Positions 45,264 to 54,319 of a stretch of DNA of 64,000 bases are shown piece by piece. Origin of the DNA: Vibrio inusitatus (GTDB lineage Bacteria; Pseudomonadota; Gammaproteobacteria; Enterobacterales; Vibrionaceae); NCBI GenBank assembly GCA_024346935.1, contig AP024878.1, positions 1,612,001 through 1,676,000 of the forward strand, in the 5' to 3' direction. Position 1 is the stretch's first letter, and every line of letters begins with the position of its first letter. The translations under genes were made by a program, and so were the position numbers. The notes beneath the pieces were generated by a model. It did not search any database. It was not told the DNA's origin and saw only the letters and a list, made by a program, of their open reading frames with translations.

Positions 45264-45677
45264 ATGCATTCATCACTTAAAACACTGTTTATCGCAACAC
45301 TGACCACGCTTATTCTTGCCGGTTGTTCATCAAATGGTGACAAACAACGAGAACTAGAACTCAAAGCAGACCGTCGTGCAGGGATATTGGCCTCCAGTCT
45401 TCCAATAGAATATGGCCCGTTGACCATCACCAGAGCGTCATCAAAAGGAAATATTGTCATCATTGAAATGCTATATAATCAATCGGGCAGCAAACCTGCC
45501 GATCAATTAGTAGCAAGCGCGAAAAACTATTATTGCAGCTCAGAAGATGTTAAAGCGACCATGGATGAAGGTATCGGCTATCTAATAAAGGTTCGCAATA
45601 ATAGAGGTCAAATAGTTGTTGAAGAAATGATCACCTCTAAAACTTGCTCTTCGAGTGAAGAAAAATCGACTGAATAA
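45264..45677 (+). CDS. aspS: GspS/AspS-type secretin pilotin lipoprotein
   Basis: A 137-residue outer membrane lipoprotein. The signal peptide ends in the lipobox LAGC (about 18-21). The mature part shows the AspS pattern: LPIEYGPLTITRASSKGNIVIIEMLYN (about 50-76), then two Cys (SAKNYYCSS near 91 and KTCSSS near 129) suited to one disulphide. AspS pilots the type II secretion secretin GspD to the outer membrane in Vibrio. It is two bases after yciI, so it is produced with housekeeping genes far from the gsp operon. The C-terminal Ser/Glu/Lys tail looks disordered. Confidence 0.78.
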   Translation: MHSSLKTLFIATLTTLILAGCSSNGDKQRELELKADRRAGILASSLPIEYGPLTITRASSKGNIVIIEMLYNQSGSKPADQLVASAKNYYCSSEDVKATMDEGIGYLIKVRNNRGQIVVEEMITSKTCSSSEEKSTE

Positions 45678-45691
45678 CTGCTTATTCAGAT

Positions 45692-45732
45692 AAAAAAAGG
45701 CCAAAATAGAATACTCTAATTTGGCCTTTTTT
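45692..45732. terminator. Bidirectional terminator between aspS and methyltransferase gene
   Basis: An A run and GGCCAAA (45699-45705) pair with TTTGGCC (45720-45726) and a T run. The A/T runs on both sides give U tails for both the aspS transcript and the convergent gene that ends at 45751. Confidence 0.9.
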
Positions 45733-45750
45733 GTTGCTTTCAGCTTTACG

Positions 45751-46701
45751 CTAACGGCTAAACAATTGAACCTTTAAACTGGCTTCTGAATCCACGTCTG
45801 CAAATTCTGGTGGATTGTCCAAACGTTGTAAGTAATTGAGCGTTGGGGCGTGCTCAGCCATTCCTTCAATGACAAAATCCGAAGTGACCGATGGCGAGTT
45901 TACACAAGCTAATACTTGGCCATTTTCAGTTAGTAAATCGGGCAGACGACGCAGGATCTTCTGATAGTCCTTAGTCAGTGCAAAACTGCCCTTTTGGAAT
46001 GAAGGTGGATCAGAGATGATTAAGTCGTAAGGCCCCATGCGTTTTATTTTCCCCCAAGATTTAAAGATATCATGGGCAAGAAACTTAACTCGACTCACCT
46101 CTTGGTTATTCAAGTGATGGTTATCACGACCTCGATTGAGCGAAGAACTCGCCATATCTACATTCACCACCTGAGTCGCTCCACCAGCAATTGCCGCAAC
46201 AGAGAACCCACAGGTGTAAGCAAATAAATTAAGAACATTCTTGCCCTTAGCGTTTGCTCTGACCCAATCTCGCCCTAGGCGCATGTCCAAGAACAAACCA
46301 GAGTTTTGGTTGGATGAGATATTCATCCAGTACTTAAGACCAGACTCAACCACCTCAACCTTGTCTGGTTGCTCACCTAGAAGAAACTGTGTTGGGGCAC
46401 CCTGCTCATAACGATGCTGAATTGAGATGGAACGAATAGATACGTAATCAGGCTCAGAGGCCAGTGATTCTAAGCCTTTGGTTAGCTCAGCAAGAAATTC
46501 ATCCGTTACGGGCCTAAATAATTGCACTACCAGATGCTGGCCAATCCAATCACAAGTGATCTGCTCAAGCCCCTCATAGGTGCGACCTCGTCCGTGGAAC
46601 AGTCGTCTTACCTCGGTGGGTGCTAAAACTAGCCCTTCCTTTAATTTAGAAAAGAATACAAAAAGCGCTTGTGGGTTCATTGGTTGGGGTATTTCTGTCA
46701 T
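45751..46701 (-). CDS. Class I SAM-dependent rRNA-type methyltransferase (RlmI/RlmK-like)
   Basis: A 316-residue enzyme without a recognisable PUA domain but with the C-terminal catalytic fold of the RlmI family. SAM motif I is NVLNLFAYTCGFSVAAIAGGA (about 154-174), an acidic VVNVDMASSSLN follows, and motif IV is DLIISDPPSFQKGSF (about 224-238) with the DPPSF loop of cytosine-5/guanine methyltransferases. Its 5' end overlaps the upstream pseudouridine synthase stop by 4 bases, so the pair probably acts on RNA. The specific nucleotide is unknown. Confidence 0.82.
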   Translation of the reverse strand: MTEIPQPMNPQALFVFFSKLKEGLVLAPTEVRRLFHGRGRTYEGLEQITCDWIGQHLVVQLFRPVTDEFLAELTKGLESLASEPDYVSIRSISIQHRYEQGAPTQFLLGEQPDKVEVVESGLKYWMNISSNQNSGLFLDMRLGRDWVRANAKGKNVLNLFAYTCGFSVAAIAGGATQVVNVDMASSSLNRGRDNHHLNNQEVSRVKFLAHDIFKSWGKIKRMGPYDLIISDPPSFQKGSFALTKDYQKILRRLPDLLTENGQVLACVNSPSVTSDFVIEGMAEHAPTLNYLQRLDNPPEFADVDSEASLKVQLFSR

Positions 46702-47387
46702 TTTATTTTAGGCCAGTTCAGTAATTGTGGTTGTTGCCAGTCTGTAATCTGTTGTTTGATAGCGGGTCGTTGCCATAAATCACCAAGCTTTGTGTCATTG
46801 CTAGGGTCAAGTTGATAACGGTAGGATTTGCCATTAAATTCAAAAGCGAGGGCAAACGCATGTAGGTAGCCCCTATCACTTTTGCTAGTCGGCGTATAAA
46901 TTGGATCACCCACAATAGGGCTACCCACCGACTTTAATGCTACACGTATTTGGTGGGTCTTTCCGGTACGAGGCTTGCATATAAAAACTCGATAACCGTC
47001 AGCAGATGCTGAGAAAAATTGAGTAATAGCTGGGTTTTCATTACTTAGTATAAGCTTCCACATAGAGCGGCGACTCTTTGCCATATCGCCCTTTATTAAC
47101 CCCTGCTTCTTCTTTGGCTTTTTATCTGAGATTGCGAGATAAAATTTCTCTACTTCACGCTTGGCGAACGCTTGAGAAAGTTCACTTGCCGTCTGTTGAT
47201 TTTTTCCCAGCAATAGCAGTCCAGAGGTCATCTTATCGAGTCTATGGATAAGATAAAGAGGCGCACTATCGATAGTGTTTTGGACTTCTTGTAATAAGGC
47301 CGTATCGTTGTCATCTTTATGGACACTAACGCCTGGGTGCTTGTTGATCAGAATGAAATCGGGTTGATTATCTACTATGTCAAACAT
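46698..47387 (-). CDS. RluA-family pseudouridine synthase (TIGR01621 type)
   Basis: A 229-residue RNA pseudouridine synthase. The catalytic motif is LIHRLDKMTSGLLLLGKN (about 44-61), with the aspartate intact. VFICKPRTGKTHQIRVALKSVGSPIVGDPIY (about 133-163) is the second family signature. It lacks an S4 domain, consistent with the compact TIGR01621 subgroup seen in gammaproteobacteria. It heads a two-gene leftward operon with the methyltransferase. The RNA target has not been assigned. Confidence 0.86.
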   Translation of the reverse strand: MFDIVDNQPDFILINKHPGVSVHKDDNDTALLQEVQNTIDSAPLYLIHRLDKMTSGLLLLGKNQQTASELSQAFAKREVEKFYLAISDKKPKKKQGLIKGDMAKSRRSMWKLILSNENPAITQFFSASADGYRVFICKPRTGKTHQIRVALKSVGSPIVGDPIYTPTSKSDRGYLHAFALAFEFNGKSYRYQLDPSNDTKLGDLWQRPAIKQQITDWQQPQLLNWPKIK

Positions 47388-47652
47388 GAACGGCTCTAGA
47401 TGAATGATTGGTAACTGAGATTGAAGCCTAAGTATATCGTGTGCGCTGGGTGAATCCTATCTTTGTCACTATTGACGTATTGAGACCATTAAGCCAATGT
47501 GTTTTCATACACTTTATTCACACTTCGATTACCCATCAGCAATAACTCGCCTTAAAACTAAGCCCATTACGACACTCTTTAGTAAAAGACGTACAAAGAG
47601 GCTTTTTGCGTATACACTACAACTATAAGTGATTGATTATTAACTGAGAGAA

Positions 47653-49107
47653 ATGGAAGAATTTTATCAGGCGCTGACCCTTATCGGGATCGCGTTGTAT
47701 TGGATAATAGTAGCAGGTGTCACTATTCGGGTGGTCATCAAAAGGCGTTCTGTTAGCGTCTCTTTAGCTTGGCTAATGATTATCTATATTCTGCCAATAA
47801 TAGGCGTAATCTGTTACTTCCTGTTTGGAGAGTTGAATCTAGGCAAAAAACGAGCTGAACGCGCAAAAGCGATGTTTAATCCCTATGAAGCTTGGTTTTT
47901 AAAGCTACTCGATTGTAATGCCCATCTTCCAGAAAAAACGCCAACACACATTACCCATATCGATGATTTATGTACCAACCGCATGGGTATCCCAGCCCTT
48001 TGTGGTAACACATTGTCTCTACAAGATACTCCAGAGAAAATTTTAAAGTCGATTGTTGAAGATATTGAGCAGGCGCAAAGTATTATTCGGATGGAGTTCT
48101 ACATATGGAATGAAGGCGGCTTAGCTAATGCTGTGTCTTCAGCTGTGATTAAAGCCTCTCAACGAGGTGTGCGATGTCAAATCCTCATTGATGCCGCAGG
48201 TAGCCGGAAATTCTTCGCCTCTTCCTGGTGCAAAATGATGCTTGATGCGGGTGTCGAGGTTGTTCAAGCACTACAAGTCAATCCATGGCGTATGTTCCTG
48301 CGTCGCCTTGATCTTAGGCAACATAGAAAAATTATCGTTATCGATGATAACATCGCCTACACCGGCTCAATGAACCTTGTCGACCCTGCGTATTTTAAGC
48401 AGAATGCAGGGGTTGGAATGTGGGTCGATGTCATGGTGCGTATAACAGGTCCAACAGTGAATGTTCTTTCTGCTATTCATTGCTGGGATTGGGAAGTTGA
48501 AACAGGTGAGCGTTCTTTCCCTGCGTCGCCAGAGTGTCATATTGACCAAGATAATCTATTACACCCAATACAGGTTGTTCCATCTGGTCCAGGCATGCCT
48601 GAGAACCTTATCCAGCAAGTACTGACTATTTCAATTAGTCGTGCCTGTAAGTCTGTCACCATTACAACACCCTACTTTGTTCCAAGCGAAGAACTGCTAC
48701 AAACACTTCGTACTACGGCACAACGTGGCGTTAAAGTAGAGCTCATTATTCCCAAGAAAAACGACTCTATTATGGTAGGTTGGGCATCCAAAGCCTTCTA
48801 TGCAGAACTGTTGTCTGCAGGAGTCATTATTCATGAGTTTGAAGGTGGGCTGCTACATACCAAGTCAGTCGTCATAGACCAGCAATACTGCCTGATAGGA
48901 ACAGTAAACCTTGATGTAAGGAGTTTATGGCTTAATTTCGAAGTAACATTAGTGGTAGATGATGCCGAGTTTACTCAGCAACTTTATTGGTTACAACAAA
49001 CCTACATACAACAATCAACAACGGTAGACGAAGAGCGTTGGCGTGAGCGAAGTATGTTACATCGTTTCTTAGAACGTACTTTTTACTTATTTAGCCCGGT
49101 TCTATAA
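47653..49107 (+). CDS. cls: Cardiolipin synthase
   Basis: A 484-residue phospholipase D-type enzyme that condenses two phosphatidylglycerols into cardiolipin at the inner membrane. Two N-terminal TM segments cover about 5-60. The first HKD motif is HRKIIVIDDNIAYTGSMN (about 224-241). The second is HTKSVVIDQQYCLIGTVNLD (about 402-421). Length and layout match ClsA-type synthases. It is monocistronic, and its upstream region shows no recognised operator. Confidence 0.93.
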   Translation: MEEFYQALTLIGIALYWIIVAGVTIRVVIKRRSVSVSLAWLMIIYILPIIGVICYFLFGELNLGKKRAERAKAMFNPYEAWFLKLLDCNAHLPEKTPTHITHIDDLCTNRMGIPALCGNTLSLQDTPEKILKSIVEDIEQAQSIIRMEFYIWNEGGLANAVSSAVIKASQRGVRCQILIDAAGSRKFFASSWCKMMLDAGVEVVQALQVNPWRMFLRRLDLRQHRKIIVIDDNIAYTGSMNLVDPAYFKQNAGVGMWVDVMVRITGPTVNVLSAIHCWDWEVETGERSFPASPECHIDQDNLLHPIQVVPSGPGMPENLIQQVLTISISRACKSVTITTPYFVPSEELLQTLRTTAQRGVKVELIIPKKNDSIMVGWASKAFYAELLSAGVIIHEFEGGLLHTKSVVIDQQYCLIGTVNLDVRSLWLNFEVTLVVDDAEFTQQLYWLQQTYIQQSTTVDEERWRERSMLHRFLERTFYLFSPVL

Positions 49108-49202
49108 ACATTCGATTTACTTGATTAAACGTAATTTTCCTTGCACTGCCTGCCCTGCTCATGGTTTAAATAACCTTATAGCAATTACATCAGGGAAGGC
49201 CG

Positions 49203-50426
49203 ATGGCAAAGAGTAAATCTCCAGTGACAAAGACTACGCAACTTATCAGTGCGGGTAGAGATAAAAAGTACACCCATGGCGTGGTCAACCCACCCGTACA
49301 GCGCGCATCAACTATCTTGTTTGATACCGTCGCTGAGAAAAACCAAGCGACCATAAACCGAACCAACAAAGCTCTTTTTTATGGTCGCCGTGGCACCCAA
49401 ACTCACTTTGCATTCCAAGATGCAATGGTTGAGCTTGAAGGTGGTTTTGGTTGCGCTCTTTATCCCTGTGGCACTGCCGCTATCTCAAACGCAATCTTAT
49501 CTTTTGTAGAAACAGGCGATCACATTCTAATGGTGGATACCTGCTACGAACCCACACGTGATTTCTGCAACACTATGTTAAAGCGCCTTGGGGTTGAAAC
49601 CACCTACTACACACCAACCATTGGCGAAGATATACAAGATCTTATCCAGCCAAATACCAAGCTTCTTTTCTTAGAGTCTCCTGGTTCCGTTACCATGGAA
49701 GTGCAAAACGTACCTCTACTTGCAAAAATTGCACATCAAAACGATATGATCGTTATGTTGGATAATACTTGGGCCGCAGGTCTGCACTTTTCACCGTTTG
49801 AGTTTGGCGTCGATATTTCCATACAAGCTGCGACTAAATACATAGTGGGACACTCTGATGTCATGCTAGGTACCGCAATCGCTACCGAAAAATATTGGGA
49901 TCAATTACGCGAAAATAGCTACCTGATGGGACAATGCGTGTCACCTGATGATGCTTATCTGGGCCTACGCGGCATTCGCACCCTAGATCTGCGCCTCAAA
50001 CAGCATCAACAAAACAGCTTAAAGGTCGCTAACTGGCTAGCAACTAGAGCAGAAGTTGATCATGTTCGTCATCCAGAACTTGAAACCTGCCCTGGTCACC
50101 AATACTTCAAACGAGACTTTACCGGTGGCAATGGCTTGTTCTCATTTGTAATGAAAAGTCAAAACATCAAAGCAACCACAGCTCTGCTCGATGGAATGGA
50201 ACTGTTTGGTATGGGTTACTCTTGGGGGGGTTATGAAAGCTTGATTCTGGCCAACGAGCCGAGAAGTTTCAATAGCCTAAGAACGGTAGCAAATCCTAAC
50301 TTCACTGGTACTCTATTCCGACTTCATATCGGTCTTGAGAACGTAGACGACCTTATCAAGGATCTCGAAGTTGGCTTTGCTCGCTACAATGCTGTTCTTC
50401 AAGCCGAAGAAAGCGCGGTCAGCTAA
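49203..50426 (+). CDS. metC: Cystathionine beta-lyase
   Basis: A 407-residue PLP-dependent enzyme of the Cys/Met metabolism family, which cleaves cystathionine to homocysteine. The substrate loop is YGRRGTQTHFAFQDAMVELEGG (about 60-81). CGTAAISNAILSF (about 90-102) is the PLP phosphate region. The Schiff-base lysine is in SIQAATKYIVGHSDVMLG (about 204-221). YSWGGYESL (about 339-347) is the MetC-type signature near the C-terminus. AAGG precedes the ATG. A terminator follows. Confidence 0.93.
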   Translation: MAKSKSPVTKTTQLISAGRDKKYTHGVVNPPVQRASTILFDTVAEKNQATINRTNKALFYGRRGTQTHFAFQDAMVELEGGFGCALYPCGTAAISNAILSFVETGDHILMVDTCYEPTRDFCNTMLKRLGVETTYYTPTIGEDIQDLIQPNTKLLFLESPGSVTMEVQNVPLLAKIAHQNDMIVMLDNTWAAGLHFSPFEFGVDISIQAATKYIVGHSDVMLGTAIATEKYWDQLRENSYLMGQCVSPDDAYLGLRGIRTLDLRLKQHQQNSLKVANWLATRAEVDHVRHPELETCPGHQYFKRDFTGGNGLFSFVMKSQNIKATTALLDGMELFGMGYSWGGYESLILANEPRSFNSLRTVANPNFTGTLFRLHIGLENVDDLIKDLEVGFARYNAVLQAEESAVS

Positions 50427-50436
50427 TTTTTATTGT

Positions 50437-50472
50437 TAGACCTCCCCACTCGAGGGAGGTCTATTATTTTTA
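50437..50472 (+). terminator. Rho-independent terminator of metC
   Basis: TAGACCTCCC (50437-50446) and GGGAGGTCTA (50454-50463) form a perfect 10-bp stem with a 7-base loop, followed by a T-rich stretch. Confidence 0.9.
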
Positions 50473-50563
50473 CTCTTCTATTTCTTCGCTAGACCTATAT
50501 ACTGCCCGCAGTAAACAGCAGGTTCGGCCATTTTTGGCGAACATTCAGCAGCGCGGAGCAACA

Positions 50564-51070
50564 ATGTCTAAAAATTCTATTTCCATGATTGGCCTATGTA
50601 ACCCTAAAAGTCCAACCAATGTCGGCGCAGTTATGCGTGCAGCAGGATGTTACCAAGCAAGTGAAGTCCGCTTTACCGGAACTCGCTTTGCGCAAGCGGC
50701 CAAGTACCATACCGACACTAAGGATATGGCAGGTAAAATAGATTTAAGACAGATGGAATCTCTTACTGGAGAACTCGACCAAGACACAAAGATTGTCTGT
50801 GTTGAACTTGCAGAAGGTGCAACGCCGTTACCTCAATTTCAGCATCCAGAGAAAGCCATATACATATTTGGACCTGAAGACGGTTCTATCCCACAACAAG
50901 TTGTCGACAAAGCGGATGCGGTTGTCTACGTGCCAACGATAGGATGTATGAACCTTGCAGCAACGGTTAACGTGCTTCTTTATGATCGCCTAGCAAAGTC
51001 TAATCAAGAGATTGACCATGCCGAGCGCGTTATCCAAAGCCGAGATGTGAACAATCGCCTCAAGGTTTAG
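50564..51070 (+). CDS. SpoU/TrmH-family RNA 2'-O-methyltransferase
   Basis: A 168-residue SPOUT-fold methyltransferase. Motif 1 is NPKSPTNVGAVMRAA (about 13-27), motif 2 is IYIFGPEDGSIPQQV (about 104-118) and motif 3 is VVYVPTIGCMNLAATVNVLLYDR (about 125-147), the knotted SAM-binding part. The ATG at 50564 is chosen because GGAG lies 6 bases before it; a frame ten codons longer lacks a site. It is a single-domain enzyme without the N-terminal RNA-binding extension of TrmH. The target nucleotide is unknown. Confidence 0.86.
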   Translation: MSKNSISMIGLCNPKSPTNVGAVMRAAGCYQASEVRFTGTRFAQAAKYHTDTKDMAGKIDLRQMESLTGELDQDTKIVCVELAEGATPLPQFQHPEKAIYIFGPEDGSIPQQVVDKADAVVYVPTIGCMNLAATVNVLLYDRLAKSNQEIDHAERVIQSRDVNNRLKV

Positions 51071-51114
51071 CTTTATTCGTTATTGTGTTGGGATGCCCGA
51101 TAAAAGACTTCGGG

Positions 51115-51285
51115 CATGACGAGGATCATATCATTTCGCACATGACAAAAAAACCTGTCACTTCGTACATGACGAAGGCCTTGTTGCTTCGCGCATGGCG
51201 GGGATCTTGTCACTTCTGGCGTGGTTAAAACACTGTCATTCCCGCATGCCGTTAGCGGGAATCTAGAGCCCAAACAAACCACCAA
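51115..51285. repeat. Degenerate 26-bp periodic repeat array ending in ATTCCC palindrome
   Basis: CATGAC or a close variant recurs at 51115, 51141, 51168, 51194, 51220 and 51245, so units are about 26 bp apart, with a second shared motif like TCAYTTCGY. The last unit contains ATTCCCGC (51238-51245) and GCGGGAAT (51254-51261 region) as an inverted repeat, similar in type to short dispersed elements with ATTCCC...GGGAAT ends. The units are too divergent for CRISPR repeats. The array fills the gap between the SpoU-type gene and roxA. Confidence 0.6.
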
Positions 51286-51336
51286 ATTTATACCCATAGC
51301 CAAACACAAGTTTGGCTTACAATATCAAGGTTTAAC

Positions 51337-52482
51337 ATGTATCAATTAACGATTTCACTGGAACAGTTTTTAACTGAATTCTGGCAAAAGAAACCCACTA
51401 TTATTAAGGGTGGTTTTGCAAACTTCCAAGACCCTATCACAGCCGAAGAACTTGCTGGACTGACAATGGAAGAAGAAGTCGACTCGCGTTATGTCTCTAA
51501 TAAAGATGGCAAGTGGATTGCTGAGCATGGGCCTTTTACTGAGGAAAAATATGCCTCACTAGAAGAGACTAACTGGTCTATCATCGTTCAAGCTGCAAAC
51601 CACTGGCATCAAGGTGCAGCGGAGCTTGTTGAACCATTTAAAGCTATGCCGCAGTGGTTATTCGATGACTTAATGATCAGCTACTCAGTTAAGGATGGTG
51701 GTGTGGGTCCGCACATTGACCAATACGACGTCTTTATTGTACAAGGCAGTGGTAAACGTCATTGGCGTGTAGGCGCAAAAGATGAGGGGCAATATGTTGA
51801 AACCAACCAACACAGTGCCTTGCGTCAAATCGAAGGCTTTGAGGCTATCATTGATCAAGTTCTTGAACCGGGTGACATCTTATATATTCCACCAGGATTT
51901 CCTCATGATGGATTCGCACTTGAGCCGTCCATGAGCTTCTCAATTGGCTTTCGTTCTCCGAAAGAGCAAGAATTAATCAGTAATTTTGCAGACTACATCT
52001 TGGCCAATGATGTTGGTGATGTTCACCTGCATAAACCAAAAATGAAGACACAGGATAATTTTGGTCAGATTAGCACTAGCGACCTAAATTCTTTAACAGA
52101 GATGCTCTTGTCATCGATGGAAGATGAGCATCGCGTGAATGACTTTATGGGGTGTTTACTGAGTCAATCACGCCATCAATTGAACATCATAACTCCTGAG
52201 CCTTTATGGGAAAGTGAAGAAGTCGCTAACCACCTACTCTCCGGCGGTAGCATAGAAAAAGTATCAGGCTTGCGCGCCCTATATCATGAGCAAGATGAAT
52301 GCATTGCCTATATAAACGGAGAAGTTATAAAAGTCTCCGAAGAAGACAACTCAATCATCAAGCTACTTTGCGGAAAACAACAGCTTAGCGTTGATGATTT
52401 CCCAAGTGGTATTGCCGCGGCAAACGTATCGCTACTGTGCGAATTAATCAACAAAGGTTACTGGTATATCGATACCGAATAA
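51337..52482 (+). CDS. roxA: Ribosomal oxygenase, uL16 arginine 3-hydroxylase
   Basis: A 381-residue JmjC/cupin 2-oxoglutarate and Fe(II)-dependent oxygenase (E. coli YcfD/RoxA), which hydroxylates an arginine of ribosomal protein L16. The iron triad is visible: His and Asp in VGPHIDQYDVF (about 123-133) and the second His in IPPGFPHDGFALEP (about 183-196). SFSIGFRSPKEQEL (about 202-215) closes the core. The C-terminal helical and winged-helix region (about 240-381) is the dimerisation part. The length is close to the E. coli protein. Confidence 0.93.
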   Translation: MYQLTISLEQFLTEFWQKKPTIIKGGFANFQDPITAEELAGLTMEEEVDSRYVSNKDGKWIAEHGPFTEEKYASLEETNWSIIVQAANHWHQGAAELVEPFKAMPQWLFDDLMISYSVKDGGVGPHIDQYDVFIVQGSGKRHWRVGAKDEGQYVETNQHSALRQIEGFEAIIDQVLEPGDILYIPPGFPHDGFALEPSMSFSIGFRSPKEQELISNFADYILANDVGDVHLHKPKMKTQDNFGQISTSDLNSLTEMLLSSMEDEHRVNDFMGCLLSQSRHQLNIITPEPLWESEEVANHLLSGGSIEKVSGLRALYHEQDECIAYINGEVIKVSEEDNSIIKLLCGKQQLSVDDFPSGIAAANVSLLCELINKGYWYIDTE

Positions 52483-52521
52483 ATAACCTCGATTACTAAT
52501 ACCCGTTGACGATAGTTTTCT

Positions 52522-52548
52522 ATGGCTCCTTATTGGAGCCATTTTTTT
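52522..52548 (+). terminator. Rho-independent terminator of roxA
   Basis: ATGGCTCC (52522-52529) and GGAGCCAT (52535-52542) form an 8-bp stem with a 5-base loop and a seven-T run. Confidence 0.92.
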
Positions 52549-52691
52549 GCTCACCAAACACGGTAGACTATTTCCTGCTTCTTTTATCAATTTAAATTTG
52601 AGAATAAATCAAATATATCGCTGTTTATATGTGAGTAATATCGGACTATTATTCCCCCATCAACGCAAATACATTCCAAGGGGAACATCAC

Positions 52692-52982
52692 ATGACTAAG
52701 CTAACAATCGTTGCGAACATCATTGCTAAAGACGACAAAATTGAATTGGTAAAAGCTGAGTTACTTAAACTCATCGATGTGACTCGTGTAGAGGAGGGTT
52801 GTATCAACTACGACCTGCACCAAGACAATGAAAATCCTGCGCACTTTATGTTTTATGAAAACTGGGTATCTCGCGAACTATGGCAGACGCATATGGGTAA
52901 CCAACACCTAGCTGATTATATGGTAGCGACAGAGGGTGCGGTTGATCAATTCATCCTTAATGAAATGACACAAATCGCTTAA
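52692..52982 (+). CDS. Antibiotic biosynthesis monooxygenase-fold protein (putative quinol monooxygenase)
   Basis: A 96-residue dimeric alpha/beta-barrel protein of the ABM (YgiN-like) family. IVANIIAKDDKIELVKAELLKLIDVTRVEEGCINYDLHQDNENPAHFMFYENW (about 5-57) is the family core, with the conserved EEGC and YENW motifs. The expected activity is oxidation of quinols or aromatic compounds without cofactor, but substrates are known for only a few members. AAGGGGA precedes the ATG. It is monocistronic with a strong terminator. Confidence 0.87.
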   Translation: MTKLTIVANIIAKDDKIELVKAELLKLIDVTRVEEGCINYDLHQDNENPAHFMFYENWVSRELWQTHMGNQHLADYMVATEGAVDQFILNEMTQIA

Positions 52983-52999
52983 CGCAACTACCCTTTTTT

Positions 53000-53034
53000 A
53001 AAGCCCCAACAACGCCACCGTTGTTGGGGCTTTT
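53000..53034 (+). terminator. Strong Rho-independent terminator after ABM gene
   Basis: AAAGCCCCAACAACG (53000-53014) and CGTTGTTGGGGCTTT (53019-53033) form a perfect 15-bp stem with a 4-base loop, followed by TTTT. Confidence 0.93.
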
Positions 53035-53213
53035 CGTCTAAAAGGTATTGAGCATTTGAGTGGTTATCTAAAGTAACATTGAGCGACATATTTCTGGAGT
53101 GACACAAAGAAATCAGCACCATAATTTGATACGCATATCGGCATACAAAAACAGAGTGAGCGGTTTTAAAAAGCAATGAACCCAATATTAAGGTGTCTTT
53201 AAATCTATAAGGG

Positions 53214-53612
53214 TTAATCTAAAGATTCAAACCCGTCTACTTCGAATCGTGCTCTTCTCGCCTCAGCAACAGAGCAGCGTGTCATTTCCATCAACTCTGA
53301 CAAAGTCATGTTCGGATTTTCAATCAGTAAACGCTTCAAGCGATCCGCAGGTAACTCTAGTTTATCTTGATGAAGTTGCAGGGCGAGATCCAGCTTTTTG
53401 AGAATAAATAACACATCCTTTGGTTCTTGCGTTAATGCCAAGCAGAGCGCCTGGACATTCAATGCATTTCCTGACACTTGCCAGTGTCGACTTCGGCGTA
53501 CTCTCTTTAGCTCACACTCATGTTTGAGTGCAAGTTGCTTTACCGACTGTACGGTTTCTTTACCTACTCTATGAATTAAAGAAGGCAATGCGACGGTGAT
53601 ACTTTGGTCCAT
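53214..53612 (-). CDS. Ribosome recycling factor-like family protein (PF12614 type)
   Basis: A 132-residue small protein of the family annotated as ribosome recycling factor-like: MDQSITVALPSLIHRVGKETVQSVKQLALKHECELKRVRRSRHWQVSG at the start, then a helical C-terminal half with AEARRARFEV (about 115-124). The name rests on family annotation; similarity to true Frr is not obvious and a role on the ribosome is unproven. It is the most downstream of three small leftward genes with 66-69 base gaps. Confidence 0.7.
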   Translation of the reverse strand: MDQSITVALPSLIHRVGKETVQSVKQLALKHECELKRVRRSRHWQVSGNALNVQALCLALTQEPKDVLFILKKLDLALQLHQDKLELPADRLKRLLIENPNMTLSELMEMTRCSVAEARRARFEVDGFESLD

Positions 53613-53678
53613 TTTTATTTCATTGAGTTACGGTGTAACTAGGTTAATAGTTAGTGAACGATGATTGATGCACACTAA

Positions 53679-53894
53679 CTACTTCCATCCATGTAGCCAC
53701 TGTTTTGGATCTTTCAATACCATCCAATCAATAGAGCGAGCTCGCTTGGTGACGATAGGCTCTATAATACAGAGCTCAACCAGCCCTTCTTCATCGAATT
53801 CTACTTCTGTGACAATAAAGTGCTTCTCTTTATTATGACAGTTTACGGCCGTCCATTTACTTCGTAGCAATTTTTTGGGATTAATTTGATTCAT
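53679..53894 (-). CDS. Small Trp-rich protein, TIGR02450 family
   Basis: A 71-residue protein with the family start NQINPKKLLRSKWTAVNCHNKEKHFIVTEVEFDEEGLVELCIIEP (about 2-46) and a tail IDWMVLKDPKQWLHGWK containing three of its four Trp. It is basic at both ends and probably strand-rich. No function is known. AGGTACAAC-type weak ribosome site. It is the middle gene of the small-protein cluster. Confidence 0.8.
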   Translation of the reverse strand: MNQINPKKLLRSKWTAVNCHNKEKHFIVTEVEFDEEGLVELCIIEPIVTKRARSIDWMVLKDPKQWLHGWK

Positions 53895-53963
53895 TGTTGT
53901 ACCTCGCTATAAACACCCTGCTTTGTACGAGAACAACCATCAATTTGTGCTAACTTACTTATT

Positions 53964-54182
53964 TTAACTGAAGGTGCTGATATAAAGCGCTTCCACTTTA
54001 TCTCTTGCCCACTGCGTTTTTCTTAAAAACTTTAATGATGATTTAATAGAAGGGTCACTATTAAAACAGTTCACTCGAATTTCAGCATGCAGACCGCTCC
54101 AACCATAATGCTCCACCAAACGCGTTAAGATCTTCTCTAAAGAGAGACCGTGTAAAGGATTATTGGGTTGCTGTTGAGTCAT
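53964..54182 (-). CDS. VF530-family putative DNA-binding protein
   Basis: A 72-residue protein matching the VF530 family, first solved structurally from Vibrio fischeri: [60 protein letters not shown]. It is almost entirely this domain, an alpha-plus-beta fold suspected to bind DNA. AAGTAAGTTATG context gives a weak ribosome site. It is the most upstream of three small leftward genes and divergent from the next hypothetical gene. Confidence 0.85.
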   Translation of the reverse strand: MTQQQPNNPLHGLSLEKILTRLVEHYGWSGLHAEIRVNCFNSDPSIKSSLKFLRKTQWARDKVEALYISTFS

Positions 54183-54319
54183 AACTTACTTCTACTTATG
54201 AATTGACAAAAATTGTGCTCAATGTGACTCTAAATCAAAGATGATGCAAACAAATTCGCGCATTATTTAGTTTTTGTGACCAATTCGCAGTATGAATCAT
54301 TCTACTTTAAGAAAAAAAC

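Noticed and set aside
51115..51285. CRISPR array
   Set aside because: The units are contiguous and divergent, with no constant repeat plus unique spacers, and no cas genes are present.
51073..51309. 78-codon minus-strand frame running through the 26-bp array
   Set aside because: It is open only because the repeat units share a frame; no ribosome site and no protein-like pattern.
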